Source of the DNA: Cryptomeria japonica | Taxonomy: Eukaryota > Streptophyta > Pinopsida > Cupressales > Cupressaceae | Length of the DNA: 64,000 nt | NCBI RefSeq assembly: GCF_030272615.1 | Contig: NC_081414.1 | Location: 239,293,233-239,357,232 of the forward strand | Direction of reading: 5' to 3' | In this document: positions 34,886-46,109 of the stretch, one piece after another | Layout: each line of letters begins with the position of its first letter | How positions within the stretch are numbered: the first letter of the stretch is position 1 | The notes under the pieces: model-generated | Databases searched by the model: none | The model's input: the letters and a program-made list of their open reading frames with translations, nothing else | Told to the model about the DNA's origin: nothing | Made by a program: the position numbers and the translations under genes

Positions 34886-37736
34886 TCATTTCTTTCTTTG
34901 TTTTTTCTTTGAAGCTATGAAAAGACTAAGTGGAACATCGGTGTCTTCATCATTTCCCCCCTCTACAAATGTTTTGCCAACTGCTCGTGATCTCAATGTA
35001 TGCCTAGTCCTATATTGAGGATGAGAACACTGAAGCGCAGGGGGGTCCTCTGCAATAACAAAGAAATGGGTTAAATTCAAAAAAAAAAATATATTATTGT
35101 TACAAGTATTTCATTAATTTAGAGAACATAATTGTTGTGCTCTTTACCTGATGGGGCCACATCATTTTGTGTAGCCTCAACCTCAACATGTTGAACACCA
35201 TGGTCCTCTTTACCTGAGTGGGGAACATCACGTTCTTGAGGTTGTGTACCCAGATCATGCTCCACTTGCTCACCACCGACTACATGCTCTAAAATATTAA
35301 CTAGAAAGGTTACATTAATTACTACTCTAATTACAAATTAAGATGTTTAATTGTATTAATAGCTAAATAAATAAATTTGAATAGCAAATGAATACCTCCA
35401 CTACTGGGATGCACATCCGGACCTTCATGTGCAGGTGGTGTTTCACAATTAGCAGGCTTCATTCCAATGACATGCACATTGTTATCATTGCTTGCTTATT
35501 TAAAACAAATATAGTCACTTTATGTTGGAACTCAACATCAATTAGATTATTGGTAAAGTATTCAATTTGAAACAACTTCCATTTAGCATATTTACCTATG
35601 TGACGGATGCACTCAAATGTTGTGTATGCCCACTCAATTCTCATAGCCGATCAACCATGGCTAAATAGCCTTGCTGGTAGGCAATTCTCTTGTCATCTTC
35701 TATGTGCGCTCTATTGAATTCAGAGCCCTGCATTTTTGCTTGGTACCGTGAATTTTGCTTGCATTGTTTAATAAAAAAAAATGTTTGCAATTTATTAATA
35801 TTTTGAGACAATATGGGAGTTTACATGAGATACTTACAATTCGTGCAGCGAGTTTCATGTAACCACTAGAGCCGAGTTTGTGTTGCCCGTGCTTTTCTTG
35901 CCTTGCCTTGGTTGCCTTTGACGTGTGACTCAGTCTATAAAAAGTTTGAAATATGTTAGATTATATAAATACAAAGAGTAATTAATTAGTACATAATTAC
36001 ATTCTTAATAGTATCCTGTACCTTCTTCTGGTGTCTACTGGTGTATTTCCTTTTTTCCTTTCAATTCTCTCCTTGGCATCCAAAATCAAGTCCTTCCACT
36101 CCCTCTCTAGAATCATGGGGGGACACTCATACTTTAGGTTCCTCTCCAAATGGGTCCTGTATTGGTCCCTCACATACTTTAGATATGTGCCAACTTTTTC
36201 AAGGAGCTTGGTTTTGTCAAAGGTGTCATTTCCAAACCACTCAACCATTTGGTTTGTCAATTCATCTTTTAACCTTTTTTCTTGGTCATTCCACCTTTTA
36301 AAGCAAAAACAAACCTGTTAGATTCAGAAATGAACTCAAGCTACATTTATTACGCTTCAAGAAATAAATCAAAGGAAAAGTATTCTAGCAATGATATGAA
36401 ATCAAAAGTGTATAAGGGTTAGTTCACATATGATGTACCACCTTTTACGTATGGTGAGCCCAAATATCTGCAATGCAATGTCACTAAGATGTTTATAGAA
36501 AATATCATTGCCTGCAAAAAATTCATGGGATCAATATTAGTCCAAAATGAGTGAGCATAAAGTAAATTACAATTAGAGTATATATAATAATAATTTTAAA
36601 GTACCTGGAACCTTTTGTATCTTTAAGGGAAGCATTTCTTCGTCGCTCACCACGAATGTGGCCTGCAATGTTCCCGTACTAGCAATACGAGAAGATCCAG
36701 GAAACGATGCTATGTTATCAGCAGTAGTCGCCTGTGGCACATCCTCATGTGCATCTCCTCCTGCAAAAAATGAATCCACTATGAAATGGCATTAGAATTC
36801 AAGAAAGAACTCTTGAAGGGAAATAAACATATGACAGAAGATAGAGCAAAAGAGGGATCTACCAATAGTGGGCGGGCCAATATGACGTGCACTAGAGGAT
36901 GTCTACATGATATGTGTTGCCAACATTGTAGTCGGCAATACAGGTGAGGGTGACCTCTAATGAGGCAGTGTCAGCATTTGCACAGTAACATTGACAGCAC
37001 CTAAAGAATAATACATTAAATATATCAAACATTAAATATATGAAAAGTGCAAGAATTGTAAACAAGGATGAACCTTTATTTTGAAAATTGACAGTATCAA
37101 GTATGATGTGTTTTGGGTACTCAGAGTGATAAGCCAAGCAAGTGATAATACAAGAAAATCGTCATCACCTGATCCTGCAACACCCTGATCGTAGGAACGA
37201 CTTTCATGAGGGCAGATAAATTGTTGTAAAAACAATACGTACATATTTTAGTTAATGACATAAAAAGAGAATAAAATATAAACCATTATTGAACTTTTGT
37301 TATAATTAAAGCTTTCATTACTACTTACTTGCAAGTTTTCTACTGTCTTATACAATAATTCCACCCTCTGTCGTACCTCATCAGTGGTAGGATGCACGAC
37401 TGCCAAAGCAACAATCTCTTTTCTAATTTTTATAAGAGGCATTTTAAAGAATTTCACAAGGTCTGTGGGATCTTCAGGGTCATCATTGCTTAACCCTAAT
37501 GATTCCACATCCATAGAAAGGTGCTTAGGTACTGCAACTCCCTTTCCCTTTCCCCGAACATCTGTTTATGTCAAGAATATCATTAACAATTATAAAATTA
37601 GTATAAATCACTAAAAAAAAGAACATAATAATGTAACAGTTTGCTTCTACCTAATTTGTACAATTACAATGAGGTTTACCTGCTCGGTAGAAGTGTCGCA
37701 AGGTACATCTTTGTCTACGATATGTGATGGATCCAT
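34886..37736 (-). pseudogene. TNPA/Ptta-like CACTA second protein, multi-exon
   Basis: Start MDPSHIVDKDVPCDTSTEQ at 37736 ends at a GTAAAC donor. The next exon (about 37563-37330; DVESLGLSNDDPEDPTDLVK, VRQRVELLYKTVENLQ) ends at GTAAGTAG. Later exons encode GDDDFLVLSLAW, ASFPGSSRIASTGTLQ, then the core WNDQEKRLKDELTNQMVEWF and LKYVRDQYRTHLERNLKYEC with ILEREWKDLILDAKERIERK, SHTSKATKARQEKHGQHKLG and the end ASKKKQRKK at 34886. The core matches plant Ptta/En/Spm transposase (Transposase_24-like) proteins, which bind subterminal repeats. Splice signals look intact, but a TGA after AYQQGYLAMVDRL near 35640 breaks it. The minus-strand neighbour upstream is TNP2. Confidence 0.72.
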
Positions 37737-38163
37737 GTCGGCCTGTGACAAAGAAAAAATATAAAAAACGTTAGCGAAATTACATCATACACAACATGAA
37801 CAACATGAACTTTGTAGACAAAAAGAGTATTAAATAATAAAAATATGTTGTCATCAAAATCATTGTAAATTTTGTAATTCCTTACCTTTACTTTATGTAG
37901 ACTATGCAGGATCCTCAACTAAATGGTCACATAAATAGTCACATAGCTAATAAACAATCCAATTTCCATAAATAAACACAATTTAAAAATTGTCACATAA
38001 ATAGTCACACCCCCTATCTCCATCTCCATATTAAAAGGTGCATCATGAATCAATTATGTAATGGCATTAGAATTCAAAACAGAATGAATTAATTATGTAA
38101 AAAAAATTCTATCAAGAAGTCAATATTCAATAGATAATATACTAATCGCATTCCTCATACATT

Positions 38164-38193
38164 TCATTCCTCATCATCATGAACATCAAGGTC

Positions 38194-38255
<62 letters not shown>

Positions 38256-38257
38256 CG

Positions 38258-38292
<35 letters not shown>

Positions 38293-41088
38293 GTCATCAT
38301 CATCATCATCATCATCATCGTCATCATCATCATCATCAATGTCTTCACCATCATCATCACCATCACCGTCATCATCATCATCATCATCATCTTCTTCTTC
38401 TTCTTCTTCTTGTTCTTCTTCATCGTCATTGTGAAATTGTCGATCGTGATCATCATCCACTTCATCTTCTACTTCTTCGGTATCTTCTTCTTTGGTATCT
38501 TCTTCTTCCATCACATTATACTTTATTGGCCTTCCTCTTGGATCATGTCTAACAACAAATGACCAACCAGGTTTATGTGGAAACTCTGAGTAAAATACTT
38601 GCTCGCATTGGCTTGGAAGAACATAGGGCTCATCCTCAACTAGTTCAAATGACCTTGTATTTAGAATTATAAAACCATTATCATGTTCAATAATAGTTCT
38701 ATTAGGATCATTTTTATTCAATCGTAGCCTGTACCATTTGACGACGAATAAAACTAATTTGAAGGAATTAAAGTCACACTCAAGTATATCATCCAAAATG
38801 CCATAGTATCAATTTTGAGACTGTTGAGGATGAATGTCATTTCTCAATGAAATATTTGTCACCTCAAAGACTGCAGTGATGCCAGAATCGCAAGTTTTCT
38901 TCATGTCATCCAACTTTTTTATGCGAAATTTATGACCATTACAGCACATAGAATTGTGGTGTTTGACCTGGTGTATGTCAAACATGTAAAATTTATTGCA
39001 TTGTGAGTTGATAAACATATGGGTGATTAATAAATCTATACATACCTGTTTATCTCTTAAACCATATGCTAAATCAATTTCCCTTTGCATAACATTGGAA
39101 TCTCCATTACGATGTGCTTCTTTAACCAATGAAGCCACACCTTCCCATGTTAACGTGCATCTAGAATGTTGACAACGTTCAATCCATACCATCATCCAAT
39201 CAAGATTGTTTGCAATATAAAAATGTAGTGCATCCCACTCTCGACCAACTATAAAAAAAATAAATAGACGTCTTACAATCGATTTATTTTGAAGATTAAG
39301 AATTAATTAACTACAATAACATATTATAATTACCTCTCACTTTCCTCAATCTACCTTTCCCTGTCAAGTACTCCCCTTCGAATTTGGTAATGGTGTTGGG
39401 ATCCCAAATGCCATCCACGTGGATCTTTGCTACAAACTTAGGAAGATATTCAGAAATGTACACCATAGTCTGGTATACCATATATCCCTCCACCATAGAA
39501 CCCTCAAGATGTGCTCTTTGTCGAACCAAAGCTTTCAAAAATTTCAAGTGCCTCTCAACCATCCACATTGACCTAGTGTGTACAGGTCCACACAATTCAA
39601 TCTCCTCAACTTGGTGTATGAGGTAGTGTTCTTGTGCATTGAAAAAAGCTGGAGGTAGACACTTTTGCATTTCACACATTAAATGAGGAATTTTTCTCTT
39701 CCAATATTTTATATCGTCTTTATGGATTTCTTTACATGACAACCACCTACAAGGTATTCAAGATGCAAAAAAAAGATATTACATAAGAAGTAAAACAAAT
39801 CACAAATATAATATCTATACAATGAACTAAACAAATATCACTACTTACCTCATGTATTTTCCAAGATCATATATGACTTGCTTGACGTTATTGTCGAAGT
39901 CATCTGGGAGAGATAGAGGTAGAACGTACTGCAACAATTATAAAATTATCTTTTCATTTTTTTGTAACATAATGAAAAGTACACGTACGCGCAAAACTTA
40001 AATACATACTAAAAACACAAGAACATGAATTACCTTAATGAAGGTATGCCAATCATGCATTTTCATCCTTGGCCCAAATTCACTTTTCTTTGATATGAGA
40101 TTGTTTATGTTCGCAACAAATTCTGTGGGAAATTGAATTTTTCATATGACTTATTTTATAGAATTTCTTTGCTGGTCCGTTAATAACCAAGGAAGCTCAC
40201 CTATATTAATCCGATCTCCATGGCTATTTGATTGAATGACATTTATCATTGCATGATTGGAATCCTGAATGTCACTACATATTTTGACAATTTTTTCTTT
40301 GTCACGCCTTCCATCCAATATTTTCCATAATGTCTCTATTATATTGTTTCCAATATGCATACTATCAAACAAATGAACAATTTGTAACTGCTCGTAGTAG
40401 GGCAAACTACTAAATTGTCAGGGATAACTTTTTATTCCCTTAGGAAGGTGGTCATGTATGCCTTCACGACCTTCATGATCATCAATCATATCATCAGTAA
40501 ACAAAACAAAATAGAAAAGATATTTTATGACAAACCAATAGATGGAATGGCATTACCTTGACGATTAATTATATTATATTCCAACTTCCACATGTGAGGT
40601 GTCATTCTTCGTGGCTTTGTATTTGTACCATCATCTTCAATTGTGTTTTCTGGCTCATGATCATCATCTTCCATGGGATCATTATCTTCAGCTTCGATAT
40701 TCACACCTCCATGTTTGTCCACTTCGAAAACCATATTCTCAGGGTTGTGTTGATCCATACCATGTGCTCTGGGGTTCTTGACCTATATAAAATTGGTATA
40801 CATAAATAAACCATGATCATGATCTCATCATCACGTGATTTATTATGTATATAAATTGTCAAAACAATATAATGAAAAAATTTCCAATGGATGATAATCA
40901 TGTCCACCTTCAATGTGACCAAGCAGCCTACAATGTTTCTTCACTGTTTTGATTAGAAGTCTTCTAGTCTTTAACCCCTTACAAATTTTGCATGGACAAT
41001 AACATTTTCCATCACCTTTTCTTTTCAAGTTAGACCACAATCTAGCAATTGTCTCCTTATTTTGTTGTTCATTGATATTGTCTGACAT
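38164..41088 (-). pseudogene. TNP2-type CACTA transposase with deleted catalytic core
   Basis: In order from 41088: an N-terminal Transpos_assoc-like zinc region (CYCPCKICKGLKTRRLLIK, HCRLLGHIEGGHDYHPL), an acidic linker, then directly YYEQLQIVHLFDSMHIGNNI and ILDGRRDKEKIVKICSDIQ, FVANINNLISKKSEFG, MHDWHTFIK, an intron, LPLSLPDDFDNNVKQVIYDL, an intron, then the DUF4218 domain (SCKEIHKDDIKYWKRKIPHL, CGPVHTRSMWMVERHLKFLK), DUF4216 (NDPNRTIIEHDNGFIILNTR, GWSFVVRHDPRGRP) and an acidic tail. The Transposase_21 core expected before YYEQLQIVHLF is missing. Two stops lie near 40140-40155. It would have cut and joined CACTA ends; this copy cannot. Confidence 0.85.
38171..38395. repeat. ATC/GAT trinucleotide microsatellite encoding poly-Asp
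   Basis: About 220 bp of almost uninterrupted ATC (plus strand), read on the minus strand as GAT = Asp in the frame of the transposase C-terminus, followed upstream by a Glu run. The same bases give Met or Ile runs in other frames, which are not genes. Confidence 0.93.
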
Positions 41089-42990
41089 GGTCTTTCTTCA
41101 CAGGTAAGAAAATAGAAATTATTAAAATACATAAGACAACATGCCCTTTTCTTCTTGTTTTTTCATACTCATTGTCATGCTTTGAATTATTTTTCTTTCT
41201 TGGTGACTCCTTACTGCTCTCACTGTCAGTTTCACTCTCAGAATCTGAGTCTGATGTATCAAAATCTGATGAACCTGATGAACTAGATGAATCGTCATTA
41301 GAGGTAGATTCATCTGACTCAGGAATAGACTTTTGTTGCTGCATTACAAGCCTTGGCATATTCTTCAAATACTCACGTAAACTCTCAGTGATACCACCGA
41401 GACCAATAGAATTAAAGAAATTGATAGCAAACTGTGAATTTTTGGGATTGTCCTTTGGAGAAATTGAATCAAAAGACTCCTGCATTGTTGGATCGTTCAA
41501 CCTTTCATTAAGCAACAATATACCAAGCTGCTTTGCCAGCTCCTGCAAGAGAATCTTTATAAAAATATGGGAAGAGGAAGTAGTATCTTCCTCTGTCTCA
41601 CGTATATAAGCAAGACAATGCCATGGAAGAGCATCTGTGCCAAGTAAGTGGGAAAAAAACTTTGCAACATTACGTAGTTTATTTGTTTCCAGTCTGTGTA
41701 TCATAGAATACTGTTGTACAAAACACTTTTCAAAAAATTCCTCATTTATTTTATTGATCATACAGAATCTTTGCCCAAGAATACCATAATAACGAAGGTA
41801 TGTTCTCTCTTGACCAGGTTCAAGCTTGATCTTTAGTAGCTTATGACTAGCTTCCTCAAAATCAACACTTGACATGATTGTCAAATAAATTGTACGTCTT
41901 AAATTGACCAAGTTTGTCTCTGTCTCATCCTATATTCTCCATGCTTCCTCACCTTCCTCTTCATCATCATCATCATCAGCATCTGAATCATCACCTGAAT
42001 CATTCCCCCCTTCTGCTTCATCTGAAGAAGCATCTCCAAGGATATCTTTCTTCATATTTTCATAGGTTACCTCATGCTCTAAGAAATCAGGACTTGGCTT
42101 GAAAACATCCAAACCAACCTCTTGATCAAGTTCATCTTCTAGGAAAACTTCATGTGTTAACTGATCTAGATGCCCAGTTGGATGACCCTCGAACCTAGCT
42201 TTGAGAAATGCAAAAAGGCCTTCGATTAAAAATTGTACTCGTTTGTCAATTTCCCTCTCATGGAGAATACCTCTAAATCTTTCAAAAATCCCATAGAGAC
42301 ATTTGGGTGAAAGGTCTTGCAACAAAGAACCACATTCTTTCACGAACCCAATAGCAACCTCTACACTATCATCTATGGGGTTCTCTAGTAAAAGGGTGAG
42401 AAGTTCCAAAGCAATGATCTCATGTGCAACTTGTTGATTCACTAAATGAGCTATGAATTTGGCTGTTGCTATCAACATGTGCTTGTCATTGCATTTGTAT
42501 GCCCTCTTAAGCTGCAAAATAATTCTTCGCAAAAGCAAATTGCTAACTTCAGGAAATTTTGTATTTACCACAACAACCAACACAGCAAAAACATCTATAA
42601 ATCCAGGGGATGCCATTTGGGATTTCATACAAGACCTACAAAATAGACCCCTCCCACGAATGAGATTCTTTGCAAACAACTCTGGAATGATGTTCTTGAT
42701 GTTAGATGCATTTACCTTGTTTACTAACCCATTGATACTCTTCCGAAGGGCATCCCATGTCATGCGCTGGTATTCCACACTGCTCTTGTCTTCCACATCT
42801 TTCATCATTTGATCCAACTTAAATGGGGGAATGTAAACACCCCCACTTCTTCCAACACCCTTCTCAGCTCCTCTTACAACACCTTCGCCATTCCCATTCT
42901 AAGATGGAGCAGACACAACACCAGAAGTTTTCACTTCCACTGCCTCTCTGTCCCTCTTGTTTCTAGAAGCCCCTTTACCACTTAATTCAT
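41069..42990 (-). pseudogene. CWC22-like: CWC22 splicing-factor copy captured by the CACTA (MIF4G and MA3 domains)
   Basis: From about 42990: basic N-terminal KKHELSGKGASRNKRDRE, then GGVYIPPFKLDQMMKDVEDK and RMTWDALRKSINGLVNKVN, followed by the MIF4G domain (GLFCRSCMKSQMASPGFIDV, LLLRRIILQLKRAYKCNDK), an acidic linker, then the MA3 domain ([60 protein letters not shown]) and an S/D/E tail. CWC22 recruits eIF4A3 to spliceosomes. TAG stops at 42899-42901 and near 41927-41929 replace expected residues (the second an expected Gln). About 13 residues seem missing after KLEPGQ relative to the family as I recall it. No introns are visible across these domains. It lies inside the CACTA and overlaps the transposase start, so it is not the host gene. 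Confidence 0.85.
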
Positions 42991-42999
42991 GCTTTTTTC

Positions 43000-44319
43000 T
43001 GTACATAAACCCATCAAGAAGCATGAGTTTTTGCATATAAGCTAGCCCAAATATTTTACAGTTATTTTTCATCAAGATTCCCTCAGGAGCTGGCAGATCC
43101 TACTTCCATACTTTAATTCTGTTTTCTCAAAGGACAATCCTAAAAATCCATGCATTGCAAACAACTTTTTACACCTTTGTTGGTTGTGGTGGCGTCACAA
43201 AGAGTTTACATCAATAAATGAAGAACATGCCAATGCTTTTAATGCAGCAGTAGAAGTCTATCTCTTATTCAATATCTCTAGTGAAACCTCCATGATCTTT
43301 TGTTGGAGTAGAATTTGTTATATTCTAGAAAGGGTCTTGTCCTTTGTTGATGGGATATTCATCTACCTCAAGAAATAACTATTCTTTTCTCCAACAAGAA
43401 GTGGAACTAAATGAAGATCTAGCACCATGAAATGAATCCTCAAAAGGATTACTATAGTTAGTTTTGGTAGATAATGATCTAGGTAAAATACTAATGTGGC
43501 TTAAGGAAACATTATGTACTAGCTTAGCATACTCTAACAACTTTGGTGTGACATGCTACATCTAATTAAGTCTCCATCGGTATCTCTATTGTGTTTATGG
43601 ATTGGGATTCAATGTACTCTTTTCTTACACAAATTTTACTTTCAACTAAAGAGGTTTGTATGTACTTACTTGTCTTTCGATTGTATCCCTATTTCAAGAA
43701 TTTCTTCTATCAACAAATCACTTGTTGTAAGTTGTATAAGTGGAAGCTTGAACATGTCTTCCATGCTAGCCTTGTTGATACGTTCAACACCATCTTGTGC
43801 AACAAATCTTTAGAACTCCAATATTTCATTGAAGAGTGAGTAGTAGGGACAATCTAGGACACTTACAGAGGTTTTGCAAGAGAGATAAATAGACCTAAAT
43901 ATTATGGCTTAATAATGATCAATAGGTAAACAGATAAGAAACTCTCAATATCAAAATGACTTTCTCAATTGTCTTTACTAGAAATGGATAGATTGGCTAA
44001 TAATGGCTTTATTACTGTATGTCCATTGTCAACTTTAGACTCAATCCAAGAAGAGCTAGAACTAATATGCGATATCTAGATTTATGATCTCTATAATATA
44101 ACAATCCCATAATTATGTTTCCACACATCTATACCACAACATAAACATCATGCTAGTGTTCAGCCATAGCAATTGATATCCTAATTATAGAATGTGAAAT
44201 ATGCACATAACTATGAATAAAGATTAAGAAAAACAAAGAAAGATGCTTATTGCAAACATAAATGACTAATGGACAAGAATTGAATTCATTGTAGATAGTT
44301 TTAAATATCAAATTCACTT
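43000..44319. other. CACTA interior without a recognised gene
   Basis: AT-rich. Two overlapping plus-strand frames near 43553-43839 contain some protein-like stretches (MFMDWDSMYSFLTQILL) but match nothing I know. It may be the promoter or 5' region of the CWC22 copy, or more captured DNA. Confidence 0.4.
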
Positions 44320-44325
44320 ATTTGT

Positions 44326-45054
44326 ATGCCTCAAAGAAATGTGGTTTCCTGGACTACAATGATTGCTGGATATGCACAAAATGGATTTGTTGAGAAGGCT
44401 TTAGAAACTTTCAAGCAAATGAAATTGGCAGGTGTAAAGACAAATTCCATGACCTTTGCTACTATCCTCCCTGCCTATGCCAAAATGGGAGATTTGGAAC
44501 AGGGTATGGACATTCATCGAAGCATAAAGGATAGAGGAATTTTGTCAGATGTTGTAGTTGCAACTGCCCTGGTAGACATGTATGCAAAATGTGGAAGCAT
44601 AGACAAGGAATGTGAACTGTTTGATAGAATGCTTGAAAGAAATGTTGTCTCGTGGATTGAAAAGATTGTTGGATATGCACAAAATGGTTTTTTCGAAAAG
44701 GCTTTAGACACTTTCAAGCAAATGAAATTGGAAGGCATAAAGCCAAATTCCACAACCTTTGCCAGCATCCTCCCTGCGTGTGCAAAAATGGGAGCTTTGG
44801 AATAGGGTATGGACATCCATCAAAGCATAACGGATAGAGGAATTTTGTTAGGTGTTGTACTTGCAAATGCCCTACTTGACATGAATTCAAAATGTGGAAA
44901 CATGGACAAGGCTCGTGAATTGTTTGATATAATGCCGCAAAGAGATGTTATCTCATGTGAACAATCAACAGGCACTTATACGGGAGGAAGGGATTGTTGC
45001 TACAAAATTGAACACTCACTCCTCAATCACAGTTCTATGGTTTTACAAGATTAA
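44326..45054 (+). pseudogene. PPR protein fragment (PLS-type) carried in the CACTA
   Basis: Two and a half PPR units: MPQRNVVSWTTMIAGYAQNG, ALETFKQMKLAGVKTNSMTF, then VVVATALVDMYAKCGSIDKE, a second NVVSWIEKIVGYAQNGFFEK, a TAG stop at 44803-44805, and DKARELFDIMPQRDVIS. The first repeat reads LEQGMDIH where the second reads LE-stop-GMDIH, so the stop is a CAG to TAG change. PLS-class PPR proteins bind organelle RNA. Organelle targeting sequence, most repeats and any E/DYW domain are absent. It lies about 0.4 kb from the right CACTA end on the strand opposite to the transposase. Confidence 0.88.
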
Positions 45055-45249
45055 ACTAGGACAATTAACCACCACATGTATATTTTTTGCAACATGAAAT
45101 TAAAAAATTGGGCAATTTGAATCTACCTCCTGCGTGGGATTGCAAGCAATGCCACAAATGCCTTCAACGTGGGTTTGATGTTCTTGGGGGTTGAAGTTGC
45201 CACAGACGCCTATGTAGGAAATTTGCAATACAAATGAATTCCCCTCTTC

Positions 45250-45480
45250 TTTTTTTTAACTTATAATGGTCGTTGTCATCGGAATTATGACGAACTCGAG
45301 CACTTTTTTGGAAAAAAGAAAATTCTCATTGCCAATGCCTTCTTCGTCGAAACCAAATGAGAAATTTTCGTCGGAATTACGACGAATGCGGGCATTTTTT
45401 CAAAAAAAAATCAAATTTGGCCACAATATACCTTCTCCGTCGGAAACCTCAGTCAAAAATCTAGTCCAAATGTATTAGTG
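45250..45480. repeat. CACTA right terminal inverted repeat and subterminal region
   Basis: Ends TAGTG. Contains two copies of a near-palindromic motif (CATCGGAATTATGACGAA near 45278 and CGTCGGAATTACGACGAA near 45370) and TTCGTCGAAACCAAATGA, which mirror motifs in the left subterminal region. CAT follows immediately at 45481-45483. Confidence 0.85.
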
Positions 45481-45795
45481 CATAAACATTCATCATGTAG
45501 AAGTTTGAATGTAATTTCTTAGACAGAACATTAACCCATTGCCAAGAATTTTTTGATCTGAATACCTATATTTCAGCAATTTCTTCCTTCCACAATAAAC
45601 CTAGGCTCCTATAGCTTCATCAATCTGACATTTTCAACTACTAAAACACCTACAAAGGGAATCTACATCAGCCCCACTTAGTTTCAATTCTTGTAAAACA
45701 ACCATATGCGGTCTTGCTTGATCAAGGCATCTCTTGATCAAATTAATTTTGTCAAGGGCATTGCAGCCCCTAACATTCCATGAAAGGACCTTCAT
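45481..45795 (-). pseudogene. LINE ORF2 start, endonuclease N-terminal part
   Basis: Begins MKVLSWNVRGCNALDKINLI, the classic start of LINE endonucleases (WNVRG with Asn of the active site), continues ARPHMVVLQELKLSG (catalytic Glu of the QE/QELK motif), then after stops and a frame change SWQWVNVLSKKLHSNFYMMN and VY at the CACTA edge. The rest of the domain resumes at 12953. It follows ORF1 by about 300 bp. Confidence 0.88.
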
Positions 45796-46109
45796 TTCTC
45801 TCAGGAAAAGGCATAGCCTTTTCTTGATTTTAGTTTTTTTTACCTGGCTACACTTCCTGCTATCTCCAGCTTAATACTCGCAGATTTTGGACCTCGCTTC
45901 TTTTTTTCTCCAACCTTCACCTTTACGTTCTTGGCCAATACTTGCTCCAAAGATCTCTTCTCCATAATACACATTTCCACATTCAGCTCCAAGTCATCCC
46001 CACCTCATGTTTCGTCATCTATTGGGGATTCTGATTCTAGGTCTTCAAAGAAACTACCTTCCTCTCTCGCATCCTCAAAAGAGCTCTCCAAATTCCTAAT
46101 TGGAGAGAT

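Larger units (their letters stand above)
12954..45480. mobile_element. CACTA (En/Spm, CMC) transposon, 32.5 kb, with captured gene fragments and nested LTR elements
   Basis: The element begins CACTAGTACATTCGG and ends CCAAATGTATTAGTG. The reverse complement of the end matches the start at 20 of the first 24 positions. The 3-bp target duplication CAT lies at 12951-12953 and 45481-45483, and excision restores the LINE endonuclease frame. Inside are TNP2-like and TNPA-like genes (minus strand, 34.9-41.1 kb), a CWC22 copy, a PPR fragment, a large unknown plus-strand ORF and a 15-kb LTR element. Without the LTR insertions the CACTA is about 17.5 kb. Its transposase lacks the catalytic core, so the copy is not autonomous. 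Confidence 0.93.

Noticed and set aside
38142-38562. Met-rich and Ile-rich open frames
   Set aside because: Other frames of the ATC microsatellite; only the Asp frame is continuous with DUF4216.
41069-42990. CWC22 as the functional host gene
   Set aside because: It lies between CACTA ends, has two TAG stops and an apparent internal deletion, and abuts the transposase.
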